Assembly: GCF_003144245.1 (NCBI RefSeq)
Contig: NW_020289977.1
Coordinates: 1,302,001-1,366,000 of the forward strand
Direction of reading: 5' to 3'
DNA length: 64,000 nt
DNA from: Jaminaea rosea
Taxonomy: Eukaryota; Basidiomycota; Exobasidiomycetes; Microstromatales
Numbering within the stretch: position 1 is the stretch's first letter; every line of letters begins with the position of its first letter. The translations under genes were made by a program, and so were the position numbers. Below the pieces are notes generated by a model. It worked only from the letters and a program-made list of their open reading frames with translations. It was not told the origin of the DNA and ran no database searches. Shown here piece after piece: positions 9,939 to 18,587 of this stretch.

Positions 9939-12278
9939 ATGAACCCCAACGCACGGTCATTTGCCTTCAATCCTGCGGCATCAGGCTTCGTGCCTCCGCA
10001 AGCGCAGCAGTATGGCCAACAGCAGCAGCAACAGCAGCAGCAGGGTGGTCAGCCTGACCCGAATGCAGGCTACTATGCGCAGGGTTTCGGTGCTCCACAG
10101 GGAGGCGCGCAGCAGCAGCCTTATTACGGTGGTCAGCAGGGTGGCTACTACCAGGGAGGCTTCTCTCAGCAGCAACAGCAGCAGCAACAGCCATACTACC
10201 AAGGCGGTTTCTCCCAGCAGCAGCAGCCTTCTTACCATCAGCAACCGCCTCAGCAGCAACAAACGTCTGCTCTTCCTCCTCGTCCTTCCCCTGCCGGCCT
10301 GCCTCCGCGACCGGGACAACAAGCAGCATCATCTCAGACAGCTGACCGCAAGCCAGTCAGCATGTCCATCGGTGGCGGCGGCAGCAGTCAATCATCTTCA
10401 CCGGCGCCTGCCGCTGACCGCAAACCTGTGAGCATGTCCATCGGTGGTGGCGGCGCCGGAGGTGACCGCAAGCCGGTCAGCATGTCCATTGGCGGCAGCA
10501 ACGCTTCATCGGTCAAGGCGGCTCCTACCGCAGCAGAGGAGAAACCCGCCGCTCCCTCGAAGCCAGAGGCCTCAGCGCCCGCCACTGCCCCCGCCGTCCA
10601 GGCCATCAAGGCAGAGGATGCCACGCCTGCAAACGCAGCTGCCCCGACGACAGACGGCGCTTCAGCAGCGGCAGCCGCCGCAAAGGCCGCTGCTCCTACA
10701 GCTTCGACGCCAGCATCTCGTCCTGACTCGCCCGCAGTAGCAGCTCCCGTCAACAAGGGCGGCAAGGCTGCGAAGCAGTCCGCCAAGATTGACACGAAGG
10801 TCGAAAAGGCGCAGAGCAACGCGGAAAAGGTCCTCGCCGAGGCAAAGCAAGCCACCGACGAGGAGACCCTCAAAGACCTGTTCGGTGACAAGGCTGAAGA
10901 CATGAAGTCGCACCTCAACGTCGTCTTCATTGGGCACGTTGATGCGGGCAAGTCAACCATGGGCGGCAACTTGCTCTACTTGACGGGCATGGTTGACAAG
11001 CGTACGCTCGAAAAGTACGAGCGCGAAGCAAAAGAGGCAGGACGAGAGTCATGGTACCTCTCTTGGGCGTTGGACTCGACGCCGCAGGAGCGAGAGAAGG
11101 GAAAGACTGTAGAGGTTGGGCGTGCGTACTTCGAGACTGGCAAGCGAAGATACACTATCCTCGATGCCCCGGGACACAAGACGTACGTTCCCTCAATGAT
11201 CTCAGGCGCTGCTCAGGCAGATGTAGCCATTCTGGTCATCTCAGCACGTCGCGGCGAGTTCGAGACTGGTTTCGAAAAGGGTGGCCAGACGCGTGAGCAC
11301 GCCATGCTAGTCAAGACCGCCGGCGTTCAGCGCTTGGTCGTCGTCGTGAACAAGATGGACGAGTCTACCGTCCAATGGAGCGAGGAACGCTACAATGAGA
11401 TCACGGGCAAGCTCACTCCCTTCCTCCGTTCTGCGGGCTTCAACCCCAAGACCGACATCACCTTTGTTCCCGTATCTGCGTATTCGGGGCAAAATCTCAA
11501 GGACCCGGTACCCCCCTCCGTCTGCTCCTGGTACAAGGGTCCGTCCCTCCTCGACTTCCTGGACAACCTCTCCCTCGGTGATCGCAAGATCTCGCAGCCG
11601 CTCAAGATGCCCGTCTCTGAGAAGTACAACGACATGGGCACGGTCGTCGTTGGCAAGCTGGAGGCAGGCAAGATCAAGAAGGGCGACTCCCTCCTCCTGA
11701 TGCCTAACCGCTCCAACGTCGAGGTGGTGGCAATCTTCAATGAACAAGAAGAGGAAGTACCCGCCGCCATCTCCGGCGACAACGTTCGCGTTAAGATCAA
11801 GGGCGTCGACTCTGAGGACGTCTCAGCCGGCTTCGTACTGACCGACCCTCGCGAGCCCGTCCATGTCGTCACCCAATTCGAGGCACAGCTCGCCATCCTT
11901 GAGCACCGAAACATCATCGCTCCAGGCTACTCGGCAGTCATGCACGTTCACACCCTCAGCGAGGAGATCACCATCCCGGCCCTGCTGCATTACTACGACA
12001 AGAAGACGGGAAAGAAGAGTCGCAAGCCTCCGCAATTTGCGAGGAAGGGAATGAAGGTTGTCGCACTCATCGAATGTGCTGCTCCCGTCTGCCTAGAGAA
12101 GTTCAGCGATTACCCGCAGCTGGGCAGGTTCACTGTGAGGGACGAAGGAAGGACGGTGGGCATTGGTAAGGTTACCAAGCTGTATGCTAGGGAAGCGGCT
12201 GGTGCTGGTGATGGAGCTGAGATGCCTGATGTGGCCGCAATGAAGATTGCGGCGGCTACCAGGGGGGAGGCAGTGTAA
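9939..12278 (+). CDS. SUP35: Translation termination factor eRF3 (SUP35) with prion-like N-domain
   Basis: GTPase that acts with eRF1 to end translation. Single exon of 779 aa; the ATG at 9939 was chosen because the protein begins MNPNARSFAFNPAASGFVPP, two overlapping matches to the PAM2 pattern that binds poly(A)-binding protein. Residues ~20-110 are rich in Gln, Gly and Tyr (YYGGQQGGYYQGGFSQQQ), a prion-like composition as in yeast Sup35. The M region carries three copies of DRKPVSMSIGG (~134, 158 and 168) and an Ala/Pro-rich linker. The GTPase starts at ~327: GHVDAGKST, ERE-KGKTVEVG, DAPGHK, NKMD, then the EF-Tu-like domains 2 and 3 ending near GRFTVRDEGRTVGIGKV. All GTP-binding motifs appear intact. 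Confidence 0.97.
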   Translation: MNPNARSFAFNPAASGFVPPQAQQYGQQQQQQQQQGGQPDPNAGYYAQGFGAPQGGAQQQPYYGGQQGGYYQGGFSQQQQQQQQPYYQGGFSQQQQPSYHQQPPQQQQTSALPPRPSPAGLPPRPGQQAASSQTADRKPVSMSIGGGGSSQSSSPAPAADRKPVSMSIGGGGAGGDRKPVSMSIGGSNASSVKAAPTAAEEKPAAPSKPEASAPATAPAVQAIKAEDATPANAAAPTTDGASAAAAAAKAAAPTASTPASRPDSPAVAAPVNKGGKAAKQSAKIDTKVEKAQSNAEKVLAEAKQATDEETLKDLFGDKAEDMKSHLNVVFIGHVDAGKSTMGGNLLYLTGMVDKRTLEKYEREAKEAGRESWYLSWALDSTPQEREKGKTVEVGRAYFETGKRRYTILDAPGHKTYVPSMISGAAQADVAILVISARRGEFETGFEKGGQTREHAMLVKTAGVQRLVVVVNKMDESTVQWSEERYNEITGKLTPFLRSAGFNPKTDITFVPVSAYSGQNLKDPVPPSVCSWYKGPSLLDFLDNLSLGDRKISQPLKMPVSEKYNDMGTVVVGKLEAGKIKKGDSLLLMPNRSNVEVVAIFNEQEEEVPAAISGDNVRVKIKGVDSEDVSAGFVLTDPREPVHVVTQFEAQLAILEHRNIIAPGYSAVMHVHTLSEEITIPALLHYYDKKTGKKSRKPPQFARKGMKVVALIECAAPVCLEKFSDYPQLGRFTVRDEGRTVGIGKVTKLYAREAAGAGDGAEMPDVAAMKIAAATRGEAV

Positions 12279-12481
12279 AGAGGCGGTGGGAAGTGAGATA
12301 GAGAGCAGAGGGTGGATGTGATGCCCTCACTGTGACTAGATGCGCAATGAGATGAGGACCTTGGCACCACACAGTCTGCCCTTTCCACTTTGAGAATGAT
12401 GCAAATGCAAAGAGGAAGCAACGGTCCTTTCTTCCGGGATGGCATTCAAAAGTCTACAGCACGTATCAATGGCGAGATCCG

Positions 12482-15400
12482 CTACTTGTCCTTCCCTCCT
12501 TCCTCGCCCTCACCAGCCGCCCGCGTGTACGCATGAATATCATCCACGCTACCTGTCCTACTGCTGACAAAGGCTGGACGATGAGGAAGCGACGAGAGTT
12601 GCGTAGAAGGCGAGGGTACGTCATCGTCGTCGTCTTCTTCGTACTCTTCGTCGTACTCTTCCGCATCCTCGGCCTCCTCGGATGGGGAATCGCGATAGCG
12701 CTCTTCACCACTATAATAGTCGTCCTCGTCTTCCTCCTCAATCTCCGATCCACTCCTTTCACCAGATGATGACGAGCTTCCCCTGTCTCTTGCCGATCCT
12801 GCAGCACGACCACTCTTACTCGTGCTCTTCGATTTGCTCCGGCCTTTGCTCTTCGCTCGTTCACGCTCAGCCGCCTCCCTCTTTCTTGCGATAGAGGCAC
12901 TCCACAGATGACGGGCCAGCAGAGGATCCAGATCGCCCTCGCCGGGGAGGGAGGAGAGGAGAGCTTCCCGCCTTGGATCGAGAGGAAGAGGTGCCGCTGT
13001 GCCGTTGGTGGCGACGTTCCTCATCTTCACCGGTTCAGCAAGTGAGGCCGTGTCCCGCGCGCTTGATGAGGGATCGTTGGCTTCAACTGAGGACGAGGAT
13101 ACCATAGTGGACTCCGTGATAGCGTCATCGGTGCCCTCATCTTCTTCGGAAGAGGAGGCGAAATCATCGAACGTGCCGTCGTCCGCTGCGAAGAAGAGAG
13201 GCTGAAGACTCCAAGGCTTCGGCATATCATCGTCCTCTGCCTCCTCATCGTCGTCCCTTGCGCCCTTTTCCAATGCCGCTCTCCCCCCCGTCCCTGCAGA
13301 ATTTGCCGCAGCCTCGACCGCCAATCGATGACCCAGTCGCAAATTGACCGCCTCGCTCAGGATCTTATCGACTTCCAAACCGTGGCTGGGCAGGTTGCGC
13401 AAGAGCGACTCGCACTCACTCCCGTCCAGCTCCTCGAGGGTGTCCTTGCAGTGCTGAAGTACAGAGAGGCAGACGTAGAGGTGGAGGGAGAGAGGCTCGC
13501 GATCTGTGCTACTGGAGTGAGCGGAGTGGTGTGGATGATGCTTGTCCTCACGTTCCGACCTGGCATGCGGCTCATCGTTCGCTGAGTGGTGTGTCTCTGC
13601 TGTGGACGAGGAAAGTTGCTGTTTGTCCTCTCCGTTCCCTCGGGTGTGGGAGGTCTTGTCATTCTCGACGTTACCCTCGCTCCGCCCTTTCCCCTTTCCG
13701 TCTAAGGGCTCCCAATCGCTCTTCCTGACCCTCGCAAAGTAAGCATCCCACAACCGCACGACCCCACCACTTCCTTCGCGATCCAGCCGCATACCCTCCC
13801 CCGCTAGCAGTCCCTTCAACCACTTCCCCACAAAAGGAGTCACATCCACTCCCTCCTCTTCGAAGTAGGCCTTCAAGTCCGGCAGCGTTCTCCTGAACAG
13901 CGAATGGAAAACGGAAAGCTGATGTGCATGCTCCGCGGGAGAGAGGGAAACCAAGTGGACCAATCGGTGAAAGGCGAAGTACACTCCTGCTTCGACTCGC
14001 TTGGTAAGAGAGACGAGCGCGAGAGGAGAGCAGAGATGGATCAGGTGGGGGGAGAAGAGGCGGCGCTGCAATTCTGCTTCGTGCTCGTCAAGAGCGGCAG
14101 ATGATGATGAGGAGGAGGAGCCGGAGCCGGAGCCACTATCGTCGTCGCTGTCTGCTTCATCGCTTGATTGTGGACGAGGGGAGGAGGGCGAAGATCGCGA
14201 CCCGCTGGTGCGGCTGCGGTGGTGACGTCTGAATCGCGAGGTGGTCCTCGAGCGACTCTGTGAGACACCTGGCGAGAGGGGCATGGGCGGCGATCGATCT
14301 TGCCAGCCCGACCTCTGATTGCTCCGCAATGGCGAGGAGTAGCCTGACCGCACCTGGTGTGGACGCTTTTGTCCGCCCGTCTGGGGAAAGGAGGGCGTAG
14401 GCTGCACCTGATGAGGCGTCCTACTGCCCGACCGTGTGGTCCTGCCCGCTATCGGTGTGCGAAGAAGCGTCGAGTCGTCCAGACCCAGGCCGAGGCCGTT
14501 GTGCTTGTTGCTGGACCTGGCTCTGCCATGGACACCCTGCCCCTCATCCGCCGACCACTGCGATGAGGACCCACTTCCATCTTCACTCCCGCTCGAGCTG
14601 TGCCTGCTATGACCTATCCTTCTCCGTCTCCGTGATGAGTGACTGCGATGACGCTTCCCACCATCACTGCCATCGTCGCTTGGCTGCGCACCACCGCCCA
14701 TCCTAGGCGTGCCCTTCTTGCTCGAACCACGGGACCGTGATGAGAAGCCTGGCCCGCCATTGCTGGAGCTCGCAAGCTCGTCTGGGTACTCTTCATCCAG
14801 CGGCGAGTCGTCTACGCCCATTCCCATGGCGGGGTCGAAGAGGGGCTCTTCGGGAGAGCCTTGAATTCCTTCCTCGTCCTCGTCGACGATGACATTCTCG
14901 GGCATTCGTATGTTCGCTTCGTGTGCCTGTCCGCTGCCTTGCGAACTACTACCGCCGCTTGAGCTGCGGCTGAAGGAGCGCCGTGGGCTTTCAGTGTATG
15001 CGGAGCCGTCGTCATGCCCGACATGAGCCACATTGACCTGAGGCAGCGGCGAGGTCGGTAGCTCGTGAGCGCCACGATGCGTCATATCCGACTTGTCCGA
15101 GTCCGATCCGGGTGACTGAGCTACGGCTCCTTGTTGCTGCTGCTGAGCCCTCCTTCTCTGCTCTTGCGCGAGTCGTTTCCTCAATTTTCTCGCCTCACAC
15201 TTGTCATGCGCCTGCTTTGCAATGTATACGCCAACGATGTTCGTCACCCGACGAACGAAGGCGATGCGCTGTTCTTCGTGCTCGCGCTCAGCCGCGGAGA
15301 GAGGGGGAGGCTGAGGAGCTGAGGAGGACGAAGAGGTAGTTGAGGAAGAAGAAGAGGATGATGGGCCCGGGGAGGGAGGTTGAGATCTTGTGCTGGAGCC

Positions 15401-15880
15401 TGGGTAAGAGGAGCTGCTTGAGCTTGCCGCCAAACCGACGGGCTCGAGATTCATAGGTGCAACGGGCACAAGCTGAGATCGCTTCTTTCGTGCCATGATC
15501 GTCGGCTCTTGGCTGTAGACTACAGCTCCTTCCCTCGTTCTGGGCATCGCTTTCGAACCCTTCTGGCCAGCATCTCCATCCCTCGCCTCAAGGGGCGTCA
15601 CCCTGCCCCTCCATACCCTATTCGCCTGTACTTCAATACTGGCCCTCACCTCGGGCTCAACCTGACAGTGGCTAAGCAGCGCATCATAGGCGTTGTAAAG
15701 CGCTCGGACTGAGGTCATCTCCTGCGACTTGTCGGCAGAAAGCACTCCCAGGAGGTACATCCACACTTCACCGCGTACCGCCGGATGGATGCCATGGCGC
15801 GCTAGGTGGCGAAGTCGGGAGATGTCGACGTGTTGCTCCGAGGACAGAAGCTCGACAAATTCCTCGAGGGAGGCAGACAT
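12482..15880 (-). CDS. TBC-domain protein, TBC1D7-like, with large low-complexity inserts
   Basis: Single exon, 1132 aa, ATG at 15880. The N-terminus, LRHLARHGIHPAVRGEVWMY LLGVL, is a TBC (Tre2/Bub2/Cdc16) domain start. The domain resumes after ~500 residues of Ser/Arg-rich sequence, with VYFAFHRLVHLV (~630), TLPDLKAYFEEEGVDVTPF, RLWDAYFARV, and a C-terminal helix LHLYVCLSVLQHCKDTLEEL (~805) with LLRNLPSHGLEVDKILSEAV. This order and spacing match human TBC1D7, the third subunit of the TSC complex, rather than active RabGAPs. The IxxDxxR and YxQ catalytic fingers of Rab-GAPs are not found, as in TBC1D7. The last ~300 residues are acidic and Ser-rich. The TBC fold is well supported; the TBC1D7 assignment is inference. 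Confidence 0.8.
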   Translation of the reverse strand: MSASLEEFVELLSSEQHVDISRLRHLARHGIHPAVRGEVWMYLLGVLSADKSQEMTSVRALYNAYDALLSHCQVEPEVRASIEVQANRVWRGRVTPLEARDGDAGQKGSKAMPRTREGAVVYSQEPTIMARKKRSQLVPVAPMNLEPVGLAASSSSSSYPGSSTRSQPPSPGPSSSSSSSTTSSSSSAPQPPPLSAAEREHEEQRIAFVRRVTNIVGVYIAKQAHDKCEARKLRKRLAQEQRRRAQQQQQGAVAQSPGSDSDKSDMTHRGAHELPTSPLPQVNVAHVGHDDGSAYTESPRRSFSRSSSGGSSSQGSGQAHEANIRMPENVIVDEDEEGIQGSPEEPLFDPAMGMGVDDSPLDEEYPDELASSSNGGPGFSSRSRGSSKKGTPRMGGGAQPSDDGSDGGKRHRSHSSRRRRRIGHSRHSSSGSEDGSGSSSQWSADEGQGVHGRARSSNKHNGLGLGLDDSTLLRTPIAGRTTRSGSRTPHQVQPTPSFPQTGGQKRPHQVRSGYSSPLRSNQRSGWQDRSPPMPLSPGVSQSRSRTTSRFRRHHRSRTSGSRSSPSSPRPQSSDEADSDDDSGSGSGSSSSSSSAALDEHEAELQRRLFSPHLIHLCSPLALVSLTKRVEAGVYFAFHRLVHLVSLSPAEHAHQLSVFHSLFRRTLPDLKAYFEEEGVDVTPFVGKWLKGLLAGEGMRLDREGSGGVVRLWDAYFARVRKSDWEPLDGKGKGRSEGNVENDKTSHTRGNGEDKQQLSSSTAETHHSANDEPHARSEREDKHHPHHSAHSSSTDREPLSLHLYVCLSVLQHCKDTLEELDGSECESLLRNLPSHGLEVDKILSEAVNLRLGHRLAVEAAANSAGTGGRAALEKGARDDDEEAEDDDMPKPWSLQPLFFAADDGTFDDFASSSEEDEGTDDAITESTMVSSSSVEANDPSSSARDTASLAEPVKMRNVATNGTAAPLPLDPRREALLSSLPGEGDLDPLLARHLWSASIARKREAAERERAKSKGRSKSKSTSKSGRAAGSARDRGSSSSSGERSGSEIEEEDEDDYYSGEERYRDSPSEEAEDAEEYDEEYEEDDDDDVPSPSTQLSSLPHRPAFVSSRTGSVDDIHAYTRAAGEGEEGGKDK

Positions 15881-16136
15881 CGCGCCAAGATGGCGCAAAG
15901 GATGACTGAAAGTTCTTGAGAGGAGGAAGTCAGTGTTTGAATGGCATCGACGTCGAATTGCTCCATGCGCAGCTGCCAATCGGGCGCATCTTTGCGAGCG
16001 GGCCACCTTCCACTTCCGTCTCCACGTGGTTGAAGCAACACACACGATGTCCCGCGAGGCGAGAAAGTGTGATGCACTTCTCAACTTGTTCATCTTCATC
16101 ACCCTCTCTCGCCGGCTCGCTCGCTCGCTCGTCATT
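15881..16136. promoter_or_regulatory. Divergent promoter TBC protein / NDC1
   Basis: 256 bp separate the two start codons. A (GCTC)n run lies just upstream of the NDC1 ATG (about 16111-16130). The NDC1 frame is open across much of this segment, so a longer NDC1 start is possible. Confidence 0.4.
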
Positions 16137-18407
16137 ATGGCGACAAGCGCAGCTCCACCAGCCCCTGCTGCCCTTGGGTCACGGTGGTCCGACCTAGTCA
16201 AGTCGTCCCTACACCCGCGCCTACTCAGACTGCCGCTCCTCGTCTTTGCCCTGGAGCATACACTCGCGGCTGCCACGCATCTTCCTCGCGTCCTAGGACG
16301 AGGAAAGCTGCTGGACGTCATCCTGCTACCCATCCGACCTGATATAGCACTGGCATCCCTCCTTGCCTTCACGCTGGGCGCCCTTCCGCTCCTCGTCATT
16401 AGACGGCGAATCCTCGCGAGGACCAAATGGCATCAAGCCCTTGTCAATCCTCATCCGGCGCCCTTTGCTTCGCCCGCCTCCCTCTTCACCTCACGTCCGA
16501 GCCCTACCGCCCTACGTGGAGCGATCAGCTACCTCTCTCATCCCGCGACGTGGCTCTCTGCTCTTCTCTACGGCCTCAGCTCCTTCCTCTTCACCCTCCC
16601 GCTCCTCGTCTCTTTTGCCTTGACTTCTCCAACACCAGCCACATGGCTGCCATACCAACAAGTGCCCTCCGTACGCAAGGTCTCGACCAACAGTGGCACT
16701 TTTGGCGGATTGAGGTCTCATACGACGACGACGATGTACTGGAGACCAAATGAGCTCGTCTTTGCGCTGCTGCTCCAGCCATTCTTCGTCGGCGTCGTAG
16801 CAAGTCTGGCCGCGGGACTCTTCAGCAACTGGCCAAGTCCTCCGCTGAGGATACCACTATTCCCTTTTGTAGAGACAGTCCAGGCCATCGAGGCTGGTGC
16901 AGCAGGCACAGCATCAGCGGGTGGCACCTCTCCCCTTGCAACCCGCATCACGAGCAGCGTCCCGTTGCAAGTCGTCATCACCGGCGTCCACTACGCGGCA
17001 CTCTCCACGATCCTCCTCACCCTCTATCTACCCTTGCGGCTTCCCCTCTTCCGGCTCATTCTCCTACTGCTCCCTCCCTATTCTACCCTTCGTAGACTGA
17101 TCATACCCTCCCTCCAGCCGGGATATGCACTCCTCCCCTCCGCAGGGAATCTGGCCGTCCTCTTTGGAAATGCGGCCTTACTGGCAGCAAGACTGGGGAT
17201 GGTGCAGGCCCTAGCAGCGAATTTGTGGGAGATCTATGCCACCCATCCGCTGGGCATCGTAAGCGGTGGAAGTGCGGCCGTCATCATGGCCGGGCCTACC
17301 AAGCCCGCAGCGGGGAGCATTGCCCCTCCCAACACTGCGGCGGCGGCCTCAGGCACCGCAACTCTTCTTGAAGCGCTGGAAGTTTTCTCCCCGCACTCGC
17401 CGCTCAAGGCACGTGCGTCCACCTCGTATGGGGAGCAAGAGCGACACTTCCTCTTCATGCACGCCTTGCTCGATCTTGCGGCTTTGGCACAGAATCTGGC
17501 CGCTGAAGGGGATGGGGCGGACAAGGGGAAGCGCGGTCAATTTTGGAAACACTTCGCCGTGCCTGCTATTGCGGCTGTCGAAGCGGGGGCTGCAGGAGGG
17601 ATGGGGGCAGGGACGACGGTCAGCGCGTGGGAGAGGGTGAGCGAGGTCGGGTTGAGGGAGGTACGGGCGATCTTGGAGGAGAGGAAGAAAGCGGCTGCTG
17701 GAGTGCCCATGAAGCCTGCGGCGCCGTCAACATCGTCTTCGGGCGGAGCTACAGGGGGCGGACAATCCGCCACAACGAGCATGGCCCTCGAGCCGGCTTC
17801 GAAGGCGCTCAAGGCGGCACCGGCATCCGCTCCTGCGTCAACAAGTGTGACCAGCAGTAGCGCGATGGCTCAGCAGCAGGCAAGGCCGGCAGCGTCAGCA
17901 ACGGCCTCGACAAGCGCGATTAATGCGCCGCCCACTACCATCTGGCAGCGCCTTGTCTCGACTTCGGCGACGTCAGCTCCATCTGCATCAACAACTTCGA
18001 GCCAGTCAATCGCTATGGCTCAGCGGCCAACAGCTTCTGCTCCCACCGCAGCGCCTTCAACAGCAACTCAATCACCTCTCGCCAGCCTCATCCGCCGATT
18101 TCTCCCACCATCCCCCTCCACCCCATCAGCCTTCGCCTCTTCCTCCTCCGCACCCCTCACACTCCTCCTCCTGGTCCCCTACATTGCGCAGACCCTCCTG
18201 CTTCTATCTTTGCATGAGGACGAGTGGGGCTCCGTTACCTTGAGTGAACGCAAAGGGCTGGGCGTGGAGGCTTGGCAGAAAGTGGCGGGTGAGATTGCTG
18301 CGGCTGTTCCCGCCGATGCCGATGGGGAAGAGTGGGGAGTGCTGAAGGAGGAAACGAAGAGACGTGCGGAGATTGTGGGGCGGGAGTTCGGGCTGATCAA
18401 GTTGTAG
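16137..18407 (+). CDS. NDC1: Nucleoporin NDC1, nuclear pore and spindle-pole membrane protein
   Basis: Polytopic protein that anchors nuclear pore complexes in the nuclear envelope and helps insert spindle pole bodies. Single exon, 756 aa from the ATG at 16137. About six hydrophobic segments occupy residues 30-350 (for example LLRLPLLVFALEHTL, LASLLAFTLGALPLLVI, LLYGLSSFLFTLPLLVSFAL, FALLLQPFFVGVVASLAAGL, LPLFRLILLLLPPY). A soluble C-terminal half follows, with FLFMHALLDLAALAQNLA and a long Ala/Ser/Thr linker, ending in a helical stretch. The NELVFALLLQPFF block and the alternation of six spans with a cytosolic tail are typical of fungal Ndc1. Adjacent low-complexity sequence weakens certainty a little. 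Confidence 0.85.
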   Translation: MATSAAPPAPAALGSRWSDLVKSSLHPRLLRLPLLVFALEHTLAAATHLPRVLGRGKLLDVILLPIRPDIALASLLAFTLGALPLLVIRRRILARTKWHQALVNPHPAPFASPASLFTSRPSPTALRGAISYLSHPATWLSALLYGLSSFLFTLPLLVSFALTSPTPATWLPYQQVPSVRKVSTNSGTFGGLRSHTTTTMYWRPNELVFALLLQPFFVGVVASLAAGLFSNWPSPPLRIPLFPFVETVQAIEAGAAGTASAGGTSPLATRITSSVPLQVVITGVHYAALSTILLTLYLPLRLPLFRLILLLLPPYSTLRRLIIPSLQPGYALLPSAGNLAVLFGNAALLAARLGMVQALAANLWEIYATHPLGIVSGGSAAVIMAGPTKPAAGSIAPPNTAAAASGTATLLEALEVFSPHSPLKARASTSYGEQERHFLFMHALLDLAALAQNLAAEGDGADKGKRGQFWKHFAVPAIAAVEAGAAGGMGAGTTVSAWERVSEVGLREVRAILEERKKAAAGVPMKPAAPSTSSSGGATGGGQSATTSMALEPASKALKAAPASAPASTSVTSSSAMAQQQARPAASATASTSAINAPPTTIWQRLVSTSATSAPSASTTSSQSIAMAQRPTASAPTAAPSTATQSPLASLIRRFLPPSPSTPSAFASSSSAPLTLLLLVPYIAQTLLLLSLHEDEWGSVTLSERKGLGVEAWQKVAGEIAAAVPADADGEEWGVLKEETKRRAEIVGREFGLIKL

Positions 18408-18587
18408 GATTGTGCAGAGAATCGCTGAGGAGGGGGGAGCGAGGTGGTAAATGGATATATTGCGGAGTGGGTATGGTAGCTAGTAGACATCGCGGACAAT
18501 CATTAGCAGCAGCGTGACGCACACACCTTCTTCCTCTCTCTCTCTCGTGTGTGTCTCGCGGCTCCCTCAAATCAGGCTCGACCTCCC

